NCBI GenBank assembly: GCA_947497145.1
Contig: CANMFQ010000016.1
Span: forward strand, 34,401-98,400
Source of the DNA: an uncultured Flavobacteriaceae bacterium
Lineage (GTDB): Bacteria > Bacteroidota > Bacteroidia > Flavobacteriales > Flavobacteriaceae
Direction: 5' to 3'
DNA: 64,000 bases
The position numbers were made by a program, and so were the translations under genes. Positions 1 through 7,896 of the stretch are shown in pieces. The notes below the pieces were generated by a model. The model was not told the DNA's origin and did not search any database. It saw nothing but the letters and a program-made list of their open reading frames with translations. Within the stretch, counting starts at the first letter, position 1. Every line of letters starts with the position of its first letter.

Positions 1-171
1 TACGATTACGAGGCTTTTTTAGATGATTATTCATTTTCCTTAAGCTACGATTTACCAAAAACCAGTAAAGTTGACACCTTAAATTACAAGGATGGTTCCT
101 TTACTAAAAAACGAAGTTTCAAAGTCATTGGAGAAAAAATAAGAGTTACATATTACGAACTGCAACTTTAA
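1..171 (+). CDS. C-terminal end of an unidentified protein (partial)
   Basis: The first 56 codons of the window are open in frame 1 and end in TAA. The start lies outside the window. The residues are rich in Tyr, Asp and Lys, end in YYELQL, and match no family I recognise. The next gene is on the opposite strand, so the two genes converge across about 165 bp that contains one attC-like repeat. Coding is inferred only from the open frame and plausible codon use, so this is a modest-confidence call. Confidence 0.55.
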   Translation, partial: YDYEAFLDDYSFSLSYDLPKTSKVDTLNYKDGSFTKKRSFKVIGEKIRVTYYELQL

Positions 172-267
172 TAACAACTCAAAATTTTGAATACAACGCT
201 CAGGTTCGCTGTTCAAATATACTTAACACTAGATAGCAAACCCCTAGGAATAAAATAAAAAGAGACA

Positions 268-344
268 GTATAACATATCGGCAACGCATTAAGTCAACAG
301 CGCCTTTAGGTGGGTTCGTACCAACCGTGTCAAGGCTTAGTTAT
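268..344 (-). repeat. attC-like repeat A at the 3' end of the Fic gene
   Basis: An imperfect palindromic segment that runs from GTATAAC to GTTAT and contains a GGTNGGT/ACCNACC stem. Its inner part aligns well with repeat B (3028-3119), for example the shared TATCGGCAA, AGTCAACAGC and CTTTAGGT blocks and the shared end CTTAGTTAT. It overlaps the Fic stop codon. Position at the gene end, orientation and end motifs resemble integron cassette recombination sites, but no integrase is in view. Confidence 0.5.
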
Positions 345-1449
345 GAGCATCAGGCTGTTTTATCATCTCATAATTAGTACTTCTTCCTCCAGATGTTTCC
401 TGTTTTAAAATTCCTTTTGAAATTAAATCTTTAATATCTCTAAGAGCAGTATCAGTTGAGCATTTTGTGATTTTAGCCCATTTCGAACTTTTTAATTTTC
501 CTTCAAATCCATCTAAGAGTTTGTTTAGCATTTTTCTTTGTCTGCTATTTAGTTCAGTTTCTTTATGATATTCCCAAAAATCGGCTTTGTTAAACACTTT
601 TTCTAGTGTAGATTCAGTAGCTTGTAATGAGTGATATAAACAGTTTAAAAACCATTCTAACCACTCTGTAATATCCCCTGTGCTGTGCTGAACTTTTTGC
701 AAAATAGAATAATACGTTTTCTTCTCAGTTAAAATTTGATTGGATAAGCTATAAAATCGAAGAGAACTTTGTTCAGATTTAGCCAATAATAAATCGGTTA
801 AGGCTCTTGCTATTCGACCATTTCCATCATCAAACGGATGTATTATTATAAACCAAAAGTGAGCTATTGCAGATTTAAGAACTAGGTCAATATCCTTTTC
901 CTTATTTATCCAATGAAGCAATGCATTCATTTCTTTTTGCACCTTTTCGTGATGAGGCGCTTCAAAGTGAATTTTTTCTTTCCCCATAGCTCCAGATACT
1001 ACTTGCATTTCTCCTTTTCTATAAGACCCTGTTTCAATTTTATGCATTCCACTATAGCCAGAAGGAAACAACGATGCGTGCCAACCAAATAATCTTTCAT
1101 TAGTTAGATTTTTGTCATAATTTCTAGTTGCATCTAACATCATTTCTACAACACCTTCCACATCTCTACCAGCGTGAACCATTCCTGAAGTTTCTATACC
1201 TAATTTTTGAGCTATAGAAGAACGAACTTGTTCATAGTTTAAAAATTCTCCTTCAATTTCTGATGATTTTAAAACATCAAGGGTCAATGTTGACAAATAA
1301 GTTTCTTCTTTAAGCGTGAACCCGATACTACTCATTTGCCCAAATATTTTACCCTGCAGGTGTCTCACTTTTCCTAGAATGTTTCCAATTTTCTTTTCAT
1401 TCCAAATAAAGTTAGGCCATTGTGTATATTGATAGATGTATTTTGGCAT
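337..1449 (-). CDS. Fic family protein with N-terminal DUF4172-type region (predicted AMP-transferase)
   Basis: A 370-residue Fic-fold protein. The core motif HPFDDGNGR is at residues 204-212 and includes the catalytic His and the phosphate-binding loop. Fic enzymes usually transfer AMP from ATP to a Ser, Thr or Tyr of a target protein. Residues 62-67 (SSEIEG) fit the inhibitory-helix motif (S/T)xxxE(G/N), so the enzyme is probably autoinhibited in cis. The N-terminal third resembles the DUF4172 region often found in such proteins. The C-terminal 70 residues look like a winged helix, suggesting DNA binding or autoregulation. It sits between attC-like repeats among accessory genes. No separate antitoxin is visible, which agrees with inhibition in cis. 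The target is unknown. Confidence 0.9.
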   Translation of the reverse strand: MPKYIYQYTQWPNFIWNEKKIGNILGKVRHLQGKIFGQMSSIGFTLKEETYLSTLTLDVLKSSEIEGEFLNYEQVRSSIAQKLGIETSGMVHAGRDVEGVVEMMLDATRNYDKNLTNERLFGWHASLFPSGYSGMHKIETGSYRKGEMQVVSGAMGKEKIHFEAPHHEKVQKEMNALLHWINKEKDIDLVLKSAIAHFWFIIIHPFDDGNGRIARALTDLLLAKSEQSSLRFYSLSNQILTEKKTYYSILQKVQHSTGDITEWLEWFLNCLYHSLQATESTLEKVFNKADFWEYHKETELNSRQRKMLNKLLDGFEGKLKSSKWAKITKCSTDTALRDIKDLISKGILKQETSGGRSTNYEMIKQPDAHN

Positions 1450-1527
1450 ATGCGGTAAATAGCAAACTTATTCGCAGCAAATATAAGGAGAATAATCGAT
1501 CTAATTACCGCAAAGCTGTTTATCTAC

Positions 1528-1681
1528 TTCTGACTAACGTAAAATTAAGTTATTGAAAATCAACATTTTAAAAATAGTCAAGTTTTTTATTTTTTATTCA
1601 AATTTCTTACCACAAGTTACTCATTTTTACGTTAGCCAACGTACTGAAGTTTTTGAGGTCTATGAGAGATTGCCACTAACG
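1528..1681. repeat. 154-bp direct repeat, copy 1
   Basis: This segment is repeated in the same orientation at 2646-2799 with the same length and scattered substitutions only. Inside it, CTAACGTAAAA near the left side is mirrored by TTTTACGTTAG about 90 bp on, so the unit is itself bounded by an 11-bp inverted repeat. The two copies enclose the two unknown genes at 1736-2628. This may be a small non-autonomous element or a cassette boundary. Confidence 0.75.
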
Positions 1682-1685
1682 TTCA

Positions 1686-1739
1686 GTATAACAAGCGTTG
1701 CCTGCCGATAGGCGGCAATGATTTGTTATACATTGTTAT
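1686..1739 (-). repeat. attC-like hairpin C at the 3' end of an unknown gene
   Basis: GTATAACAA and TTGTTATAC form a perfect 9-bp outer inverted repeat. Inside it, TTGCC(T)GCC pairs with GGCGGCAA around the loop GATA and leaves one unpaired T. The fold and the single extrahelical base resemble integron attC sites. The site lies against the stop codon of the 1736-2272 gene and directly beside direct repeat copy 1. It could also act as a terminator hairpin, but it has no T-tract. Confidence 0.5.
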
Positions 1740-2272
1740 GCTCTTTTATTATTATTCAAATTCTCTTGTTTCCACTTTTCAAAATTCCGTTTAGAATCTT
1801 CCAATTCAGACCTGATAGTTGGCCAATCAGATTTATTACAAATTCCGATTTTTATAGAATCATAGAAGTCAATTGGTAATTTGTCAAACAGTTCAGGGAT
1901 ATTTGGCTCACATTCAACAAAAACTTCACAATGGTGTCCCAATGGAAATTGACTTAAATAATTATTTCTTAGATATAAAATGTGCGAAACGGTTAAGTCA
2001 CAATTCTCAGTCTGATTAAGGTTCTCATAGTCAAATACTAAATTGAATTTTACAGGAGTGTATTCTTCTATTGGAGTATGCACAGATACAAGCCTTATTA
2101 CATTGTTATTTATAAGGTCTTTTTCTAACTGTTCAATTTTTTTAGATTCTTCAATAGTTAATTCATTTCTTTCGGAAATTTTGTTCTTTAGAACTTTTGA
2201 AAGCCTACTTCCACTTTTGATTAAAGCGTCTTTGGAAAGAATTCTATCTATTGCTAAGTATCTCAATTTCAT
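1736..2272 (-). CDS. Unknown 178-residue protein
   Basis: I do not recognise this family. The protein has no signal peptide or membrane segment. Residues about 10-55 are highly charged and probably helical (ISERNELTIEESKKIEQLE). The C-terminus (EDSKRNFEKWKQENLNNN) also looks like a charged helix. The middle is mixed alpha/beta. It lies 23 bp after the 110-residue unknown gene, in the same direction, so the two are probably co-transcribed. The pair is enclosed by 154-bp direct repeats and ends in an attC-like hairpin, so it behaves like a mobile accessory cassette. Its function is unknown. Confidence 0.7.
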   Translation of the reverse strand: MKLRYLAIDRILSKDALIKSGSRLSKVLKNKISERNELTIEESKKIEQLEKDLINNNVIRLVSVHTPIEEYTPVKFNLVFDYENLNQTENCDLTVSHILYLRNNYLSQFPLGHHCEVFVECEPNIPELFDKLPIDFYDSIKIGICNKSDWPTIRSELEDSKRNFEKWKQENLNNNKRA

Positions 2273-2295
2273 GTGTTATTAGAACTGGCTATTTT

Positions 2296-2628
2296 CTATT
2301 TAAGCATCCAAACCATAATATTTTCAAGATGGAACATTGGAGCAAGTATTTTATGTTTTTTGTCAATATTGTCAACTATGAACCACTCATCAGAGTTAAT
2401 TAAGTGAGTGAATTTTATTTCTACATTGTCAACATGGTATTGCATTGCTTCTTCATCATTTTTGTCAACTAAAATCGAGTAATCTATAGATGACTGTATA
2501 TAGTCAATCAGTTCACTTCTTAATTCTTTGTGAATCTCATAAATTGAATCCGACCTAGGCCATTCAATCTGAGATTCACTTAGAAATGCAACTAGCTCAT
2601 TTTGAAAAAATAATTTTTTAGGTATCAT
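2296..2628 (-). CDS. Unknown 110-residue protein
   Basis: A small acidic protein with no recognisable domain, signal peptide or membrane segment. Aromatic residues are spread along it (for example DEWFIVDNIDKKHK and the end MVWMLK), which suggests a compact globular fold. It is the upstream gene of a two-gene unit with the 178-residue protein. The direct repeat copy 2 lies about 20 bp upstream of its start. A toxin/antitoxin or immunity pair is possible from the gene layout, but no motif supports it. Confidence 0.65.
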   Translation of the reverse strand: MIPKKLFFQNELVAFLSESQIEWPRSDSIYEIHKELRSELIDYIQSSIDYSILVDKNDEEAMQYHVDNVEIKFTHLINSDEWFIVDNIDKKHKILAPMFHLENIMVWMLK

Positions 2629-2645
2629 CTATCTGTTGCTTTCAA

Positions 2646-2799
2646 TTCTGACTAACGTACAATTAAGTTGCTAAAAATTAGCATTTTAAAAATAGTTAAA
2701 TTTCTCATTTTTTATTCAAATTTCTTACCACAAGTTACTCAATTTTACGTTAGCCTACTTACTAAAGTTTCCGAGATCTATGGGGGATTGGTGCTAACG
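2646..2799. repeat. 154-bp direct repeat, copy 2
   Basis: Second copy of the repeat at 1528-1681, same orientation and length. The internal inverted repeat is preserved in weaker form at the left side (one change in CTAACGTA). It lies just upstream of the 110-residue gene, so it may also hold that gene's promoter. Confidence 0.75.
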
Positions 2800-3027
2800 A
2801 CTCCGTTATCGAGTAAAAAAAGGGGATTTCACCACAGTGGACGTAAGTGATAGTACCTATCTTAAGGCTCTTTTTGTACAAATCTATACGACAACATTGA
2901 TTTGATAAAATCACCAATAACAGAACAAATAGGGAAATTAGCGGGGTGACCTATTCTAACCTAAGAAAATATTCATTACTAAAACTTGCCCTCAAGGTAA
3001 TCACGGTTCCTAAAAAACAACACAAAC
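2800..3027. other. Intergenic stretch without a visible gene
   Basis: Between direct repeat copy 2 and attC-like repeat B. It starts with a small palindrome (TAACG-ACTC-CGTTA). I see no open frame of credible coding quality on either strand and no clear promoter. Confidence 0.5.
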
Positions 3028-3119
3028 GTATAATAACCCTAGTAGTATCGGCAAAGTAGCCAGTTCAGTCAACAGCATCTTTAGGTTGATTCATGCCGAC
3101 CACTCGAACGCTTAGTTAT
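3028..3119 (-). repeat. attC-like repeat B at the 3' end of a lipoprotein gene
   Basis: The inner 74 bp (3046-3119) align with repeat A with a few indels. Shared blocks include TATCGGCAA, CAGTCAACAGC, CTTTAGGT and CTTAGTTAT. It overlaps the stop codon of the lipoprotein gene exactly as repeat A overlaps that of Fic. Position and orientation are therefore conserved, which argues for a functional site rather than chance. Confidence 0.5.
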
Positions 3120-3885
3120 TGGTTGTAGTTTTTATGGACTTCCCTCTGAGATTTCCAATATTTTGCAACTCGATTGATTCGTATATGCGATAGCCTTTTT
3201 CTATTCCAGTATTGTTTGCTTTTTGTATGAAGTTGGCCACTTGTTGATCACATATTGATTTGTCCGCAAAAATTCTAAAATGTATTTCGTCTTTTAGTTT
3301 GTCCATATTGAATTGATCCGTTTGGTCAAACTTATTAGCAAATTCTCTCAGATCAAAAATTAAAGAGTCCAAAGAATTTCCATGCTCCGTAAGTCCAATG
3401 AGCCTGTTTTTGTCCTTTTTAATATAAATTTTGAATCCATAATCAGAAGCCAAATCAATATGCCTGACTTTTAAATCAATGGGAAGATTAAGCTTGATTC
3501 TATTTTTTTTGCTCAAAAAATCAATATAACTATCGGCTCTAAGAAAGGTGAAATTATTTACTCCAATCGAGACAGGAACCTCACAAAAAAGCGTATCTTT
3601 TTCTTTAGACAATACATAGTGTGAAATTATTTTTCTCGTTTTGTTTACAGTAAATGGGTGTTTATAGGTGAAATCGAATTCAAAAATGGAGTCGTTTGCT
3701 TTCCAATCAACATTTTGAGCATATACTTCCCTAAATATTAAACTATCAGGGTAAAATTCTATTCTAGTATAACCATCGTTCTCAATGCAGTACCACTTTC
3801 CTAGTAGGTTCTTTTCATGGTTATTTTGTGCGCAAGAGCAGAGCATTAAAAAACAAATCAAATATGGTAGAAATTTTATCTTCAA
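3112..3885 (-). CDS. Unknown lipoprotein, 257 residues
   Basis: The N-terminus is a classic lipoprotein signal: a basic start MKIK, a hydrophobic stretch, then the lipobox LCSC with Cys18. The mature protein begins CAQNNHEK. No domain is recognised. The first part (GKWYCIENDGYTRIEFYPD) resembles the opening strand of lipocalin-like 'conserved lipoprotein' folds in Bacteroidota, but this is only an impression. It is probably anchored in a membrane facing the periplasm or outside. It forms the upstream end of the same-direction accessory gene series and is followed by attC-like repeat B. Confidence 0.75.
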   Translation of the reverse strand: MKIKFLPYLICFLMLCSCAQNNHEKNLLGKWYCIENDGYTRIEFYPDSLIFREVYAQNVDWKANDSIFEFDFTYKHPFTVNKTRKIISHYVLSKEKDTLFCEVPVSIGVNNFTFLRADSYIDFLSKKNRIKLNLPIDLKVRHIDLASDYGFKIYIKKDKNRLIGLTEHGNSLDSLIFDLREFANKFDQTDQFNMDKLKDEIHFRIFADKSICDQQVANFIQKANNTGIEKGYRIYESIELQNIGNLRGKSIKTTTNN

Positions 3886-4052
3886 AAGTATTACTAACTA
3901 TTATATCTCCATACTCAAGCACATATATTCCTTATTTAGCATTACTAATCTAAGGAATTTCTACTGCTTTTAAAAGTGTTTATTGCTATATGGAGCTGAA
4001 TTTTATGTGCGCTAAAGTTTTCAACTTAGCAGCCATACGTATTGACTACAAA

Positions 4053-4721
4053 TTACCCTTCCTTTTTTGTAGCCCGCAACATTTCGCGCTTTCCTGGTGG
4101 GCCGGGCAAACGCTCCACTACAAAACCTACAGCCTGCATGGCTCGCCGCACACTACCTTTTGCTGCATAGGTAACTAGTACTCCGTTATTTTTAAGGGCT
4201 TTGTACATTTTAGCAAAAACAACTTCGGTCCATAATTCGGGTTGTACCCGAGCACCAAAAGCATCAAAATAGATAAGGTTAAAGGCAGCAACATCATCAA
4301 TTTTCATAAAATCTTTTTGCTGTTTGCATAATGAAAAACGAGTTGTAATTGCCGTGTGTTGCTCCCAAGGCGACTGATGCATTTGTAAAAACTGCTCTTG
4401 AAAATCTGTTGCCTGTAATTCAGCAATATAGTTAAGCTGTTGCAATTCTACTTCCGTGATTGGGTATGCCTCGACACCTCGATAGGTAATATTTAACGCT
4501 CGCTTTTCTGCCTCTAAAAGGGTAATTAATGCATTGAGGCCAGTACCAAAACCTATTTCAAGAATAGCAACATCGCTACCAGAGAACAAGGCCAACCCCG
4601 ATTTTATAAACACATGATACGCTTCTTGAATAGCACCGTGCTTGGAATGATACTGCTCATCCCAATCAACAATATGGATGGTTTTTGAACCATCAGAAGT
4701 AGTAATTATTTTTCGTTCCAA
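4053..4721 (-). CDS. mnmD: tRNA 5-methylaminomethyl-2-thiouridine(34) methyltransferase MnmD
   Basis: At 222 residues this matches the stand-alone MnmD form, which corresponds to the N-terminal half of bifunctional MnmC. It methylates the wobble uridine side chain (nm5s2U to mnm5s2U) in tRNAs for Lys, Glu and Gln using SAM. The SAM-binding loop EIGFGTGLN is at residues 55-63. The family block YFDAFGARVQPELW starts near residue 151, and PPGKREML lies near the C-terminus. The gene lies 1 bp after the DUF4920 gene on the same strand, so the two are likely co-transcribed. Confidence 0.92.
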   Translation of the reverse strand: MERKIITTSDGSKTIHIVDWDEQYHSKHGAIQEAYHVFIKSGLALFSGSDVAILEIGFGTGLNALITLLEAEKRALNITYRGVEAYPITEVELQQLNYIAELQATDFQEQFLQMHQSPWEQHTAITTRFSLCKQQKDFMKIDDVAAFNLIYFDAFGARVQPELWTEVVFAKMYKALKNNGVLVTYAAKGSVRRAMQAVGFVVERLPGPPGKREMLRATKKEG

Positions 4722-4722
4722 A

Positions 4723-5226
4723 CTATTTTTTTAAAAGCACTCCATCTGCCTCAAAACCAAAAGATTTTTTTACCGCTTTTATTTTAGCTATTTCAGTTGC
4801 CGATTTACCGCCATCTTTGGCATAATGCTTCTGGTCTGCAACAGACATTTCTTCTACAAATGCCAATCCATTAACAACAACTTCCTTTCCTTTAATATCC
4901 TTGGGCATAAAAAAACCATAATCTTTAAAACGTACCATGGTTTCTTGCCCATCTTCTAACTGCAATTTCATCCAACACCCTTTCGCCTGGCAAACATCAG
5001 TTACCGTTGCCGTAAACTTTGTTTTTAACGTATCTGCCACCGCCATATTTGCATATTTTGCCGTCATTTCTTTGACATCTAGCGCTCCTTTACTGCTAAT
5101 TTGTTCCCCAAAAGAGGGCATATTTTCAGCAACCAAAGGTTTTTCTGATTTTTCCGTTTGCGAATTTTGAGCAGAAATTTGCATTATCACAAAGAAAACC
5201 GCAAGTAAAATGTTAATTCGTTTCAT
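4723..5226 (-). CDS. DUF4920 domain-containing secreted protein
   Basis: A 167-residue protein with an N-terminal signal peptide (MKRINILLAVFFVIMQISAQ), so it is exported to the periplasm or made membrane-proximal. The core block DVCQAKGCWMKLQLEDG, followed by VRFKDYGFFMPKDIKGK, is typical of DUF4920 proteins. These resemble small OB-like domains and carry two conserved cysteines close together, here in CQAKGC. The biochemical role is unknown; metal or redox binding through the cysteines is possible. It is the upstream partner of mnmD with almost no gap and is divergent from the aminotransferase gene. Confidence 0.85.
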   Translation of the reverse strand: MKRINILLAVFFVIMQISAQNSQTEKSEKPLVAENMPSFGEQISSKGALDVKEMTAKYANMAVADTLKTKFTATVTDVCQAKGCWMKLQLEDGQETMVRFKDYGFFMPKDIKGKEVVVNGLAFVEEMSVADQKHYAKDGGKSATEIAKIKAVKKSFGFEADGVLLKK

Positions 5227-5334
5227 AATAATAGGCGTTTAAAAGAGTTCTACAAAATTGATCATTTTCAACGAAAAAAGAAGGCTAAATAGGAGATATT
5301 TAATTAATTTTATTCTTTTTAAATCATATTTCAA

Positions 5335-6402
5335 ATGGAAAATCTTTTACAGACACCTATTCGTATAGAAGAAACGAAAACTTCTAAAATTGATCAGATT
5401 GATTTTAACAATTTAGCTTTCGGAAGCGTATTCTCCGATCACATGCTAGTATGCGATTACAAAAACGGCGTCTGGGAAAATCCAACCATTGTGCCTTATG
5501 GCCCTTTAAGTTTGGAGCCATCTGCAAAGATTTTTCATTACGGGCAATCTATTTTTGAAGGAATGAAAGCCTATAAAGATGAAAATAATGACATCTTTCT
5601 TTTTAGACCTACCGACAATCACAAACGCTTAAACATATCTGCAAAAAGGATGGCGATCCCTGAAATTCCTGAAGAATTTTTCATGGAAGGACTTAAAACG
5701 CTTTTAAAGTTAGACGAAAAATGGATTCCACAAACAGAAGGAAGCGCCATGTACATTCGCCCCTTTATTTTTGCTTCAGGCAAAGGGTTTCACGCCTCTC
5801 CTGCAGATGAATACAAGTTTTTGATTTGTTTAGCACCGTCTGGTCCTTACTTTTCAGGAAAAGTAAAGGTACTTATTGAAGAAACCTATTCACGTTCTGC
5901 CAATGGTGGTGTGGGCTATGCCAAAGCTGGAGGAAACTATGCAGGGCAATTCTACCCAACACAATTGGCCGTAAAAAAGGGCTACAATCAAGTTATTTGG
6001 ACAGACGATAACAAGCACGAAAATATTGAAGAGGCAGGCGCCATGAACATCTTTGTTCGTATTGGTGACACCTTAATAACGGCCCCAACAAGTGATCGTA
6101 TTTTGGATGGTATTACACGTAAAAGCGTGCTTAAAATTGCCGCATCTGAGGGTATTGCTACCGAAGTACGTGCCATTACGGTAACCGAGGTGATTGCTGC
6201 TGCAAAAGACGGAAGCCTTAAAGAAATGTTTGGCGCTGGCACAGCTGCGGTTATTTCGCCTATTGCTGCTTTTGGTTTTAGAGATACCGATTACGATTTG
6301 CCCGAGCTAGAAAACAGCTATGCCAGTATGATAAAAAAACGCATTACTGACATTCAATACAACCGAGCAGAAGATCCTTATGGATGGCGAGTAAAACTAT
6401 AA
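5335..6402 (+). CDS. ilvE: Branched-chain-amino-acid aminotransferase
   Basis: A 355-residue fold-type IV PLP enzyme that transfers amino groups between Leu, Ile or Val and 2-oxoglutarate. The PLP lysine is Lys197 in the family block YAKAGGNYAGQF. EEAGAMNIF near residue 232 and the early block FHYGQSIFEGMKAY (substrate entrance) are also typical. The start is the ATG after an AT-rich leader. It is transcribed alone. A perfect 14-bp hairpin follows about 60 bp after the stop. A second, divergent copy lies at 50410-51465. This copy, in a housekeeping setting, is the likelier general enzyme. Confidence 0.93.
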   Translation: MENLLQTPIRIEETKTSKIDQIDFNNLAFGSVFSDHMLVCDYKNGVWENPTIVPYGPLSLEPSAKIFHYGQSIFEGMKAYKDENNDIFLFRPTDNHKRLNISAKRMAIPEIPEEFFMEGLKTLLKLDEKWIPQTEGSAMYIRPFIFASGKGFHASPADEYKFLICLAPSGPYFSGKVKVLIEETYSRSANGGVGYAKAGGNYAGQFYPTQLAVKKGYNQVIWTDDNKHENIEEAGAMNIFVRIGDTLITAPTSDRILDGITRKSVLKIAASEGIATEVRAITVTEVIAAAKDGSLKEMFGAGTAAVISPIAAFGFRDTDYDLPELENSYASMIKKRITDIQYNRAEDPYGWRVKL

Positions 6403-6459
6403 AACGTAATAGATCCGTTTTTTGCGAAGTTACTTAGGCGGTATTTGTACGGTTACATC

Positions 6460-6505
6460 ATGTAGCATTGTTTGTTTTGCGTACTGTAAAAAAACAATGC
6501 TACAT
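6460..6505. terminator. Perfect 14-bp stem hairpin after ilvE
   Basis: ATGTAGCATTGTTT (6460-6473) and its exact complement AAACAATGCTACAT (6492-6505) flank an 18-nt loop. The stem is long and perfect but has no strong T-tract on the plus strand, so it could be a weak terminator, an mRNA 3'-end stabiliser or a remnant of an inverted repeat. Confidence 0.5.
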
Positions 6506-6653
6506 TAGAAAATAAGTGTAAACAAAAAAGGCTATCTAATTGATATTCCAGAAGTTTGCTATTTTTACGTATCGTGGATAAAAATATAGTGCAAATAGTG
6601 AAATTTTAAGCACTTATATGCAGTAAAACATTTTCGTTTATCAGATACTAATT

Positions 6654-7379
6654 ATGAGATATACGACCTATAAAACAGCACTGCAAGAAAATGGATATGC
6701 CATTGTTCCTGAGATTTATACAGACCAAGAAATAAGTGCTATTCAAAAATGTATACAAAATGCGGATATAGCCCATCCTTCAACAAAAATTAAAACAGTT
6801 TTTGCCATTCGTCAATTACTGAAAGAAATTCCTGAACTCGCTCCCCTTTTATTTACTAAAAATGTAAAGGAATTAATTCACAGCCTTTCAGATGCTAACT
6901 ATTTTGTTACCAAAGCACTTTATTTTGATAAACCCAGTGATTCAAACTGGTTTGTTGGCTATCATCAAGATTTAAGTATCACGGTCGATCAAAAGGTTGA
7001 TGTAGAAAATTACCGCCATTGGACTTTTAAAAAAGGGCAGTATGGTGTTCAGCCCCCTGTTGAAATTCTAAATGATACCATTACACTTAGAATACATTTA
7101 GATGACACCAATAAAAACAATGGCGCGTTAAAAGTACTACCAAAATCGCATCTAAATGGTATTATTTCAGCTAACGCTAACCCTTACAGCATCAACAAAG
7201 AACATATTTGCGAAGTTAAAAAAGGTGGTGTAATGCTAATGAAACCACTTACCTTTCACGCATCAAACAGAACAACCAATGGCAAACAAAGGCGGGTTAT
7301 ACATATAGAGCTTAACAAGCATCCATTAAAAGCTCCTTTGCAATGGCTAGAAAAGCAACAAATACGTAACAACTCCTAA
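6654..7379 (+). CDS. Phytanoyl-CoA dioxygenase (PhyH)-like 2-oxoglutarate/Fe(II) oxygenase
   Basis: A 241-residue protein with the facial triad expected of the PhyH family: His104 and Asp106 in YHQDLS and His202 in TFHASN. The Arg pair in KQRRVIHIEL is placed to bind 2-oxoglutarate. LRIHLDDTNKNNGALKVLPKSH is the typical central strand region. Such enzymes hydroxylate diverse small molecules; the substrate cannot be predicted here. It is cytoplasmic, with no signal peptide. A DUF1059-like gene follows 11 bp later and is probably co-transcribed. Confidence 0.85.
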   Translation: MRYTTYKTALQENGYAIVPEIYTDQEISAIQKCIQNADIAHPSTKIKTVFAIRQLLKEIPELAPLLFTKNVKELIHSLSDANYFVTKALYFDKPSDSNWFVGYHQDLSITVDQKVDVENYRHWTFKKGQYGVQPPVEILNDTITLRIHLDDTNKNNGALKVLPKSHLNGIISANANPYSINKEHICEVKKGGVMLMKPLTFHASNRTTNGKQRRVIHIELNKHPLKAPLQWLEKQQIRNNS

Positions 7380-7390
7380 AAACAATACAC

Positions 7391-7630
7391 ATGAAAACAA
7401 TGACTTGCAAACAATTAGGTGGTAGCTGCGATATAGAATTTCATGCCGAAACTTTTGAAGAAATGGCAGCACTTAGCAAAAATCACGGTATGGAGATGCT
7501 AAAAAAAGGAGATTCCCAACACATAGAAGCCATGAATAGAATGCAAGCGTTGATGCAAAAGCCCAATGCTATGAACGCATGGTTTGAAGCCAAACGAAAA
7601 GAATTTAAAATGATCCTGTATAACATATAA
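7391..7630 (+). CDS. DUF1059-like small protein
   Basis: A 79-residue protein beginning MKTMTCKQLGGSCDIEFHAE, which closely fits the short DUF1059 family (conserved TCKQLGG and FHA.TFEE blocks). There are two cysteines near the N-terminus and a Met-rich helical C-terminal half. The function of the family is unknown. It is 11 bp after the PhyH-like gene, in one likely transcription unit. About 265 bp of non-coding DNA follow before folE. Confidence 0.8.
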   Translation: MKTMTCKQLGGSCDIEFHAETFEEMAALSKNHGMEMLKKGDSQHIEAMNRMQALMQKPNAMNAWFEAKRKEFKMILYNI

Positions 7631-7808
7631 AATGTGTAATAAATAGTCTCTCGTCAGAAACACCCAAAAAACAAATTTGCTTCTTTTAGCTACTAGACAC
7701 TAAGTAATACTAATGGAGCAAACCAACTTTATTATAAACGGAATAATCAACAACCCCAACCCAAGGGCACGAGGTATACTTTGAAAAAACTTTTCTAATC
7801 GCCAGATA

Positions 7809-7873
7809 AGCCTAGGGAGATTAAACCCTTGGCTATCGCCCTGCAATTAAATGCCATTTTATACATATCTTTG
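7809..7873 (+). promoter_or_regulatory. Hairpin and TAnnTTTG element upstream of folE
   Basis: TATCTTTG at 7866-7873 fits the Bacteroidota -7 consensus TAnnTTTG and lies 23 bp before the folE ATG. I see no well-placed -33 TTG. An imperfect hairpin (AGCCTAGGG at 7809-7817, CCCTTGGCT at 7826-7834) lies just upstream and could terminate the preceding unit. Confidence 0.4.
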
Positions 7874-7896
7874 TAGCTTGACAAAGTCATAATTGA

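Noticed and set aside
2043..2282. Plus-strand 79-codon frame opposite the 178-residue unknown gene
   Set aside because: Composition (Leu/Ser/Phe rich, no charged helix) is typical of antisense shadow; the minus-strand frame is longer and fits its neighbours.
337..2628. Classical Fic/antitoxin (FicT/FicA) two-gene module
   Set aside because: The inhibitory-helix motif is inside the Fic protein itself and neither small neighbour shows an inhibitory motif.
2668..2850. Plus-strand 60-codon frame
   Set aside because: It lies mostly inside direct repeat copy 2 and reads through repeat sequence, so it is unlikely to be a gene.
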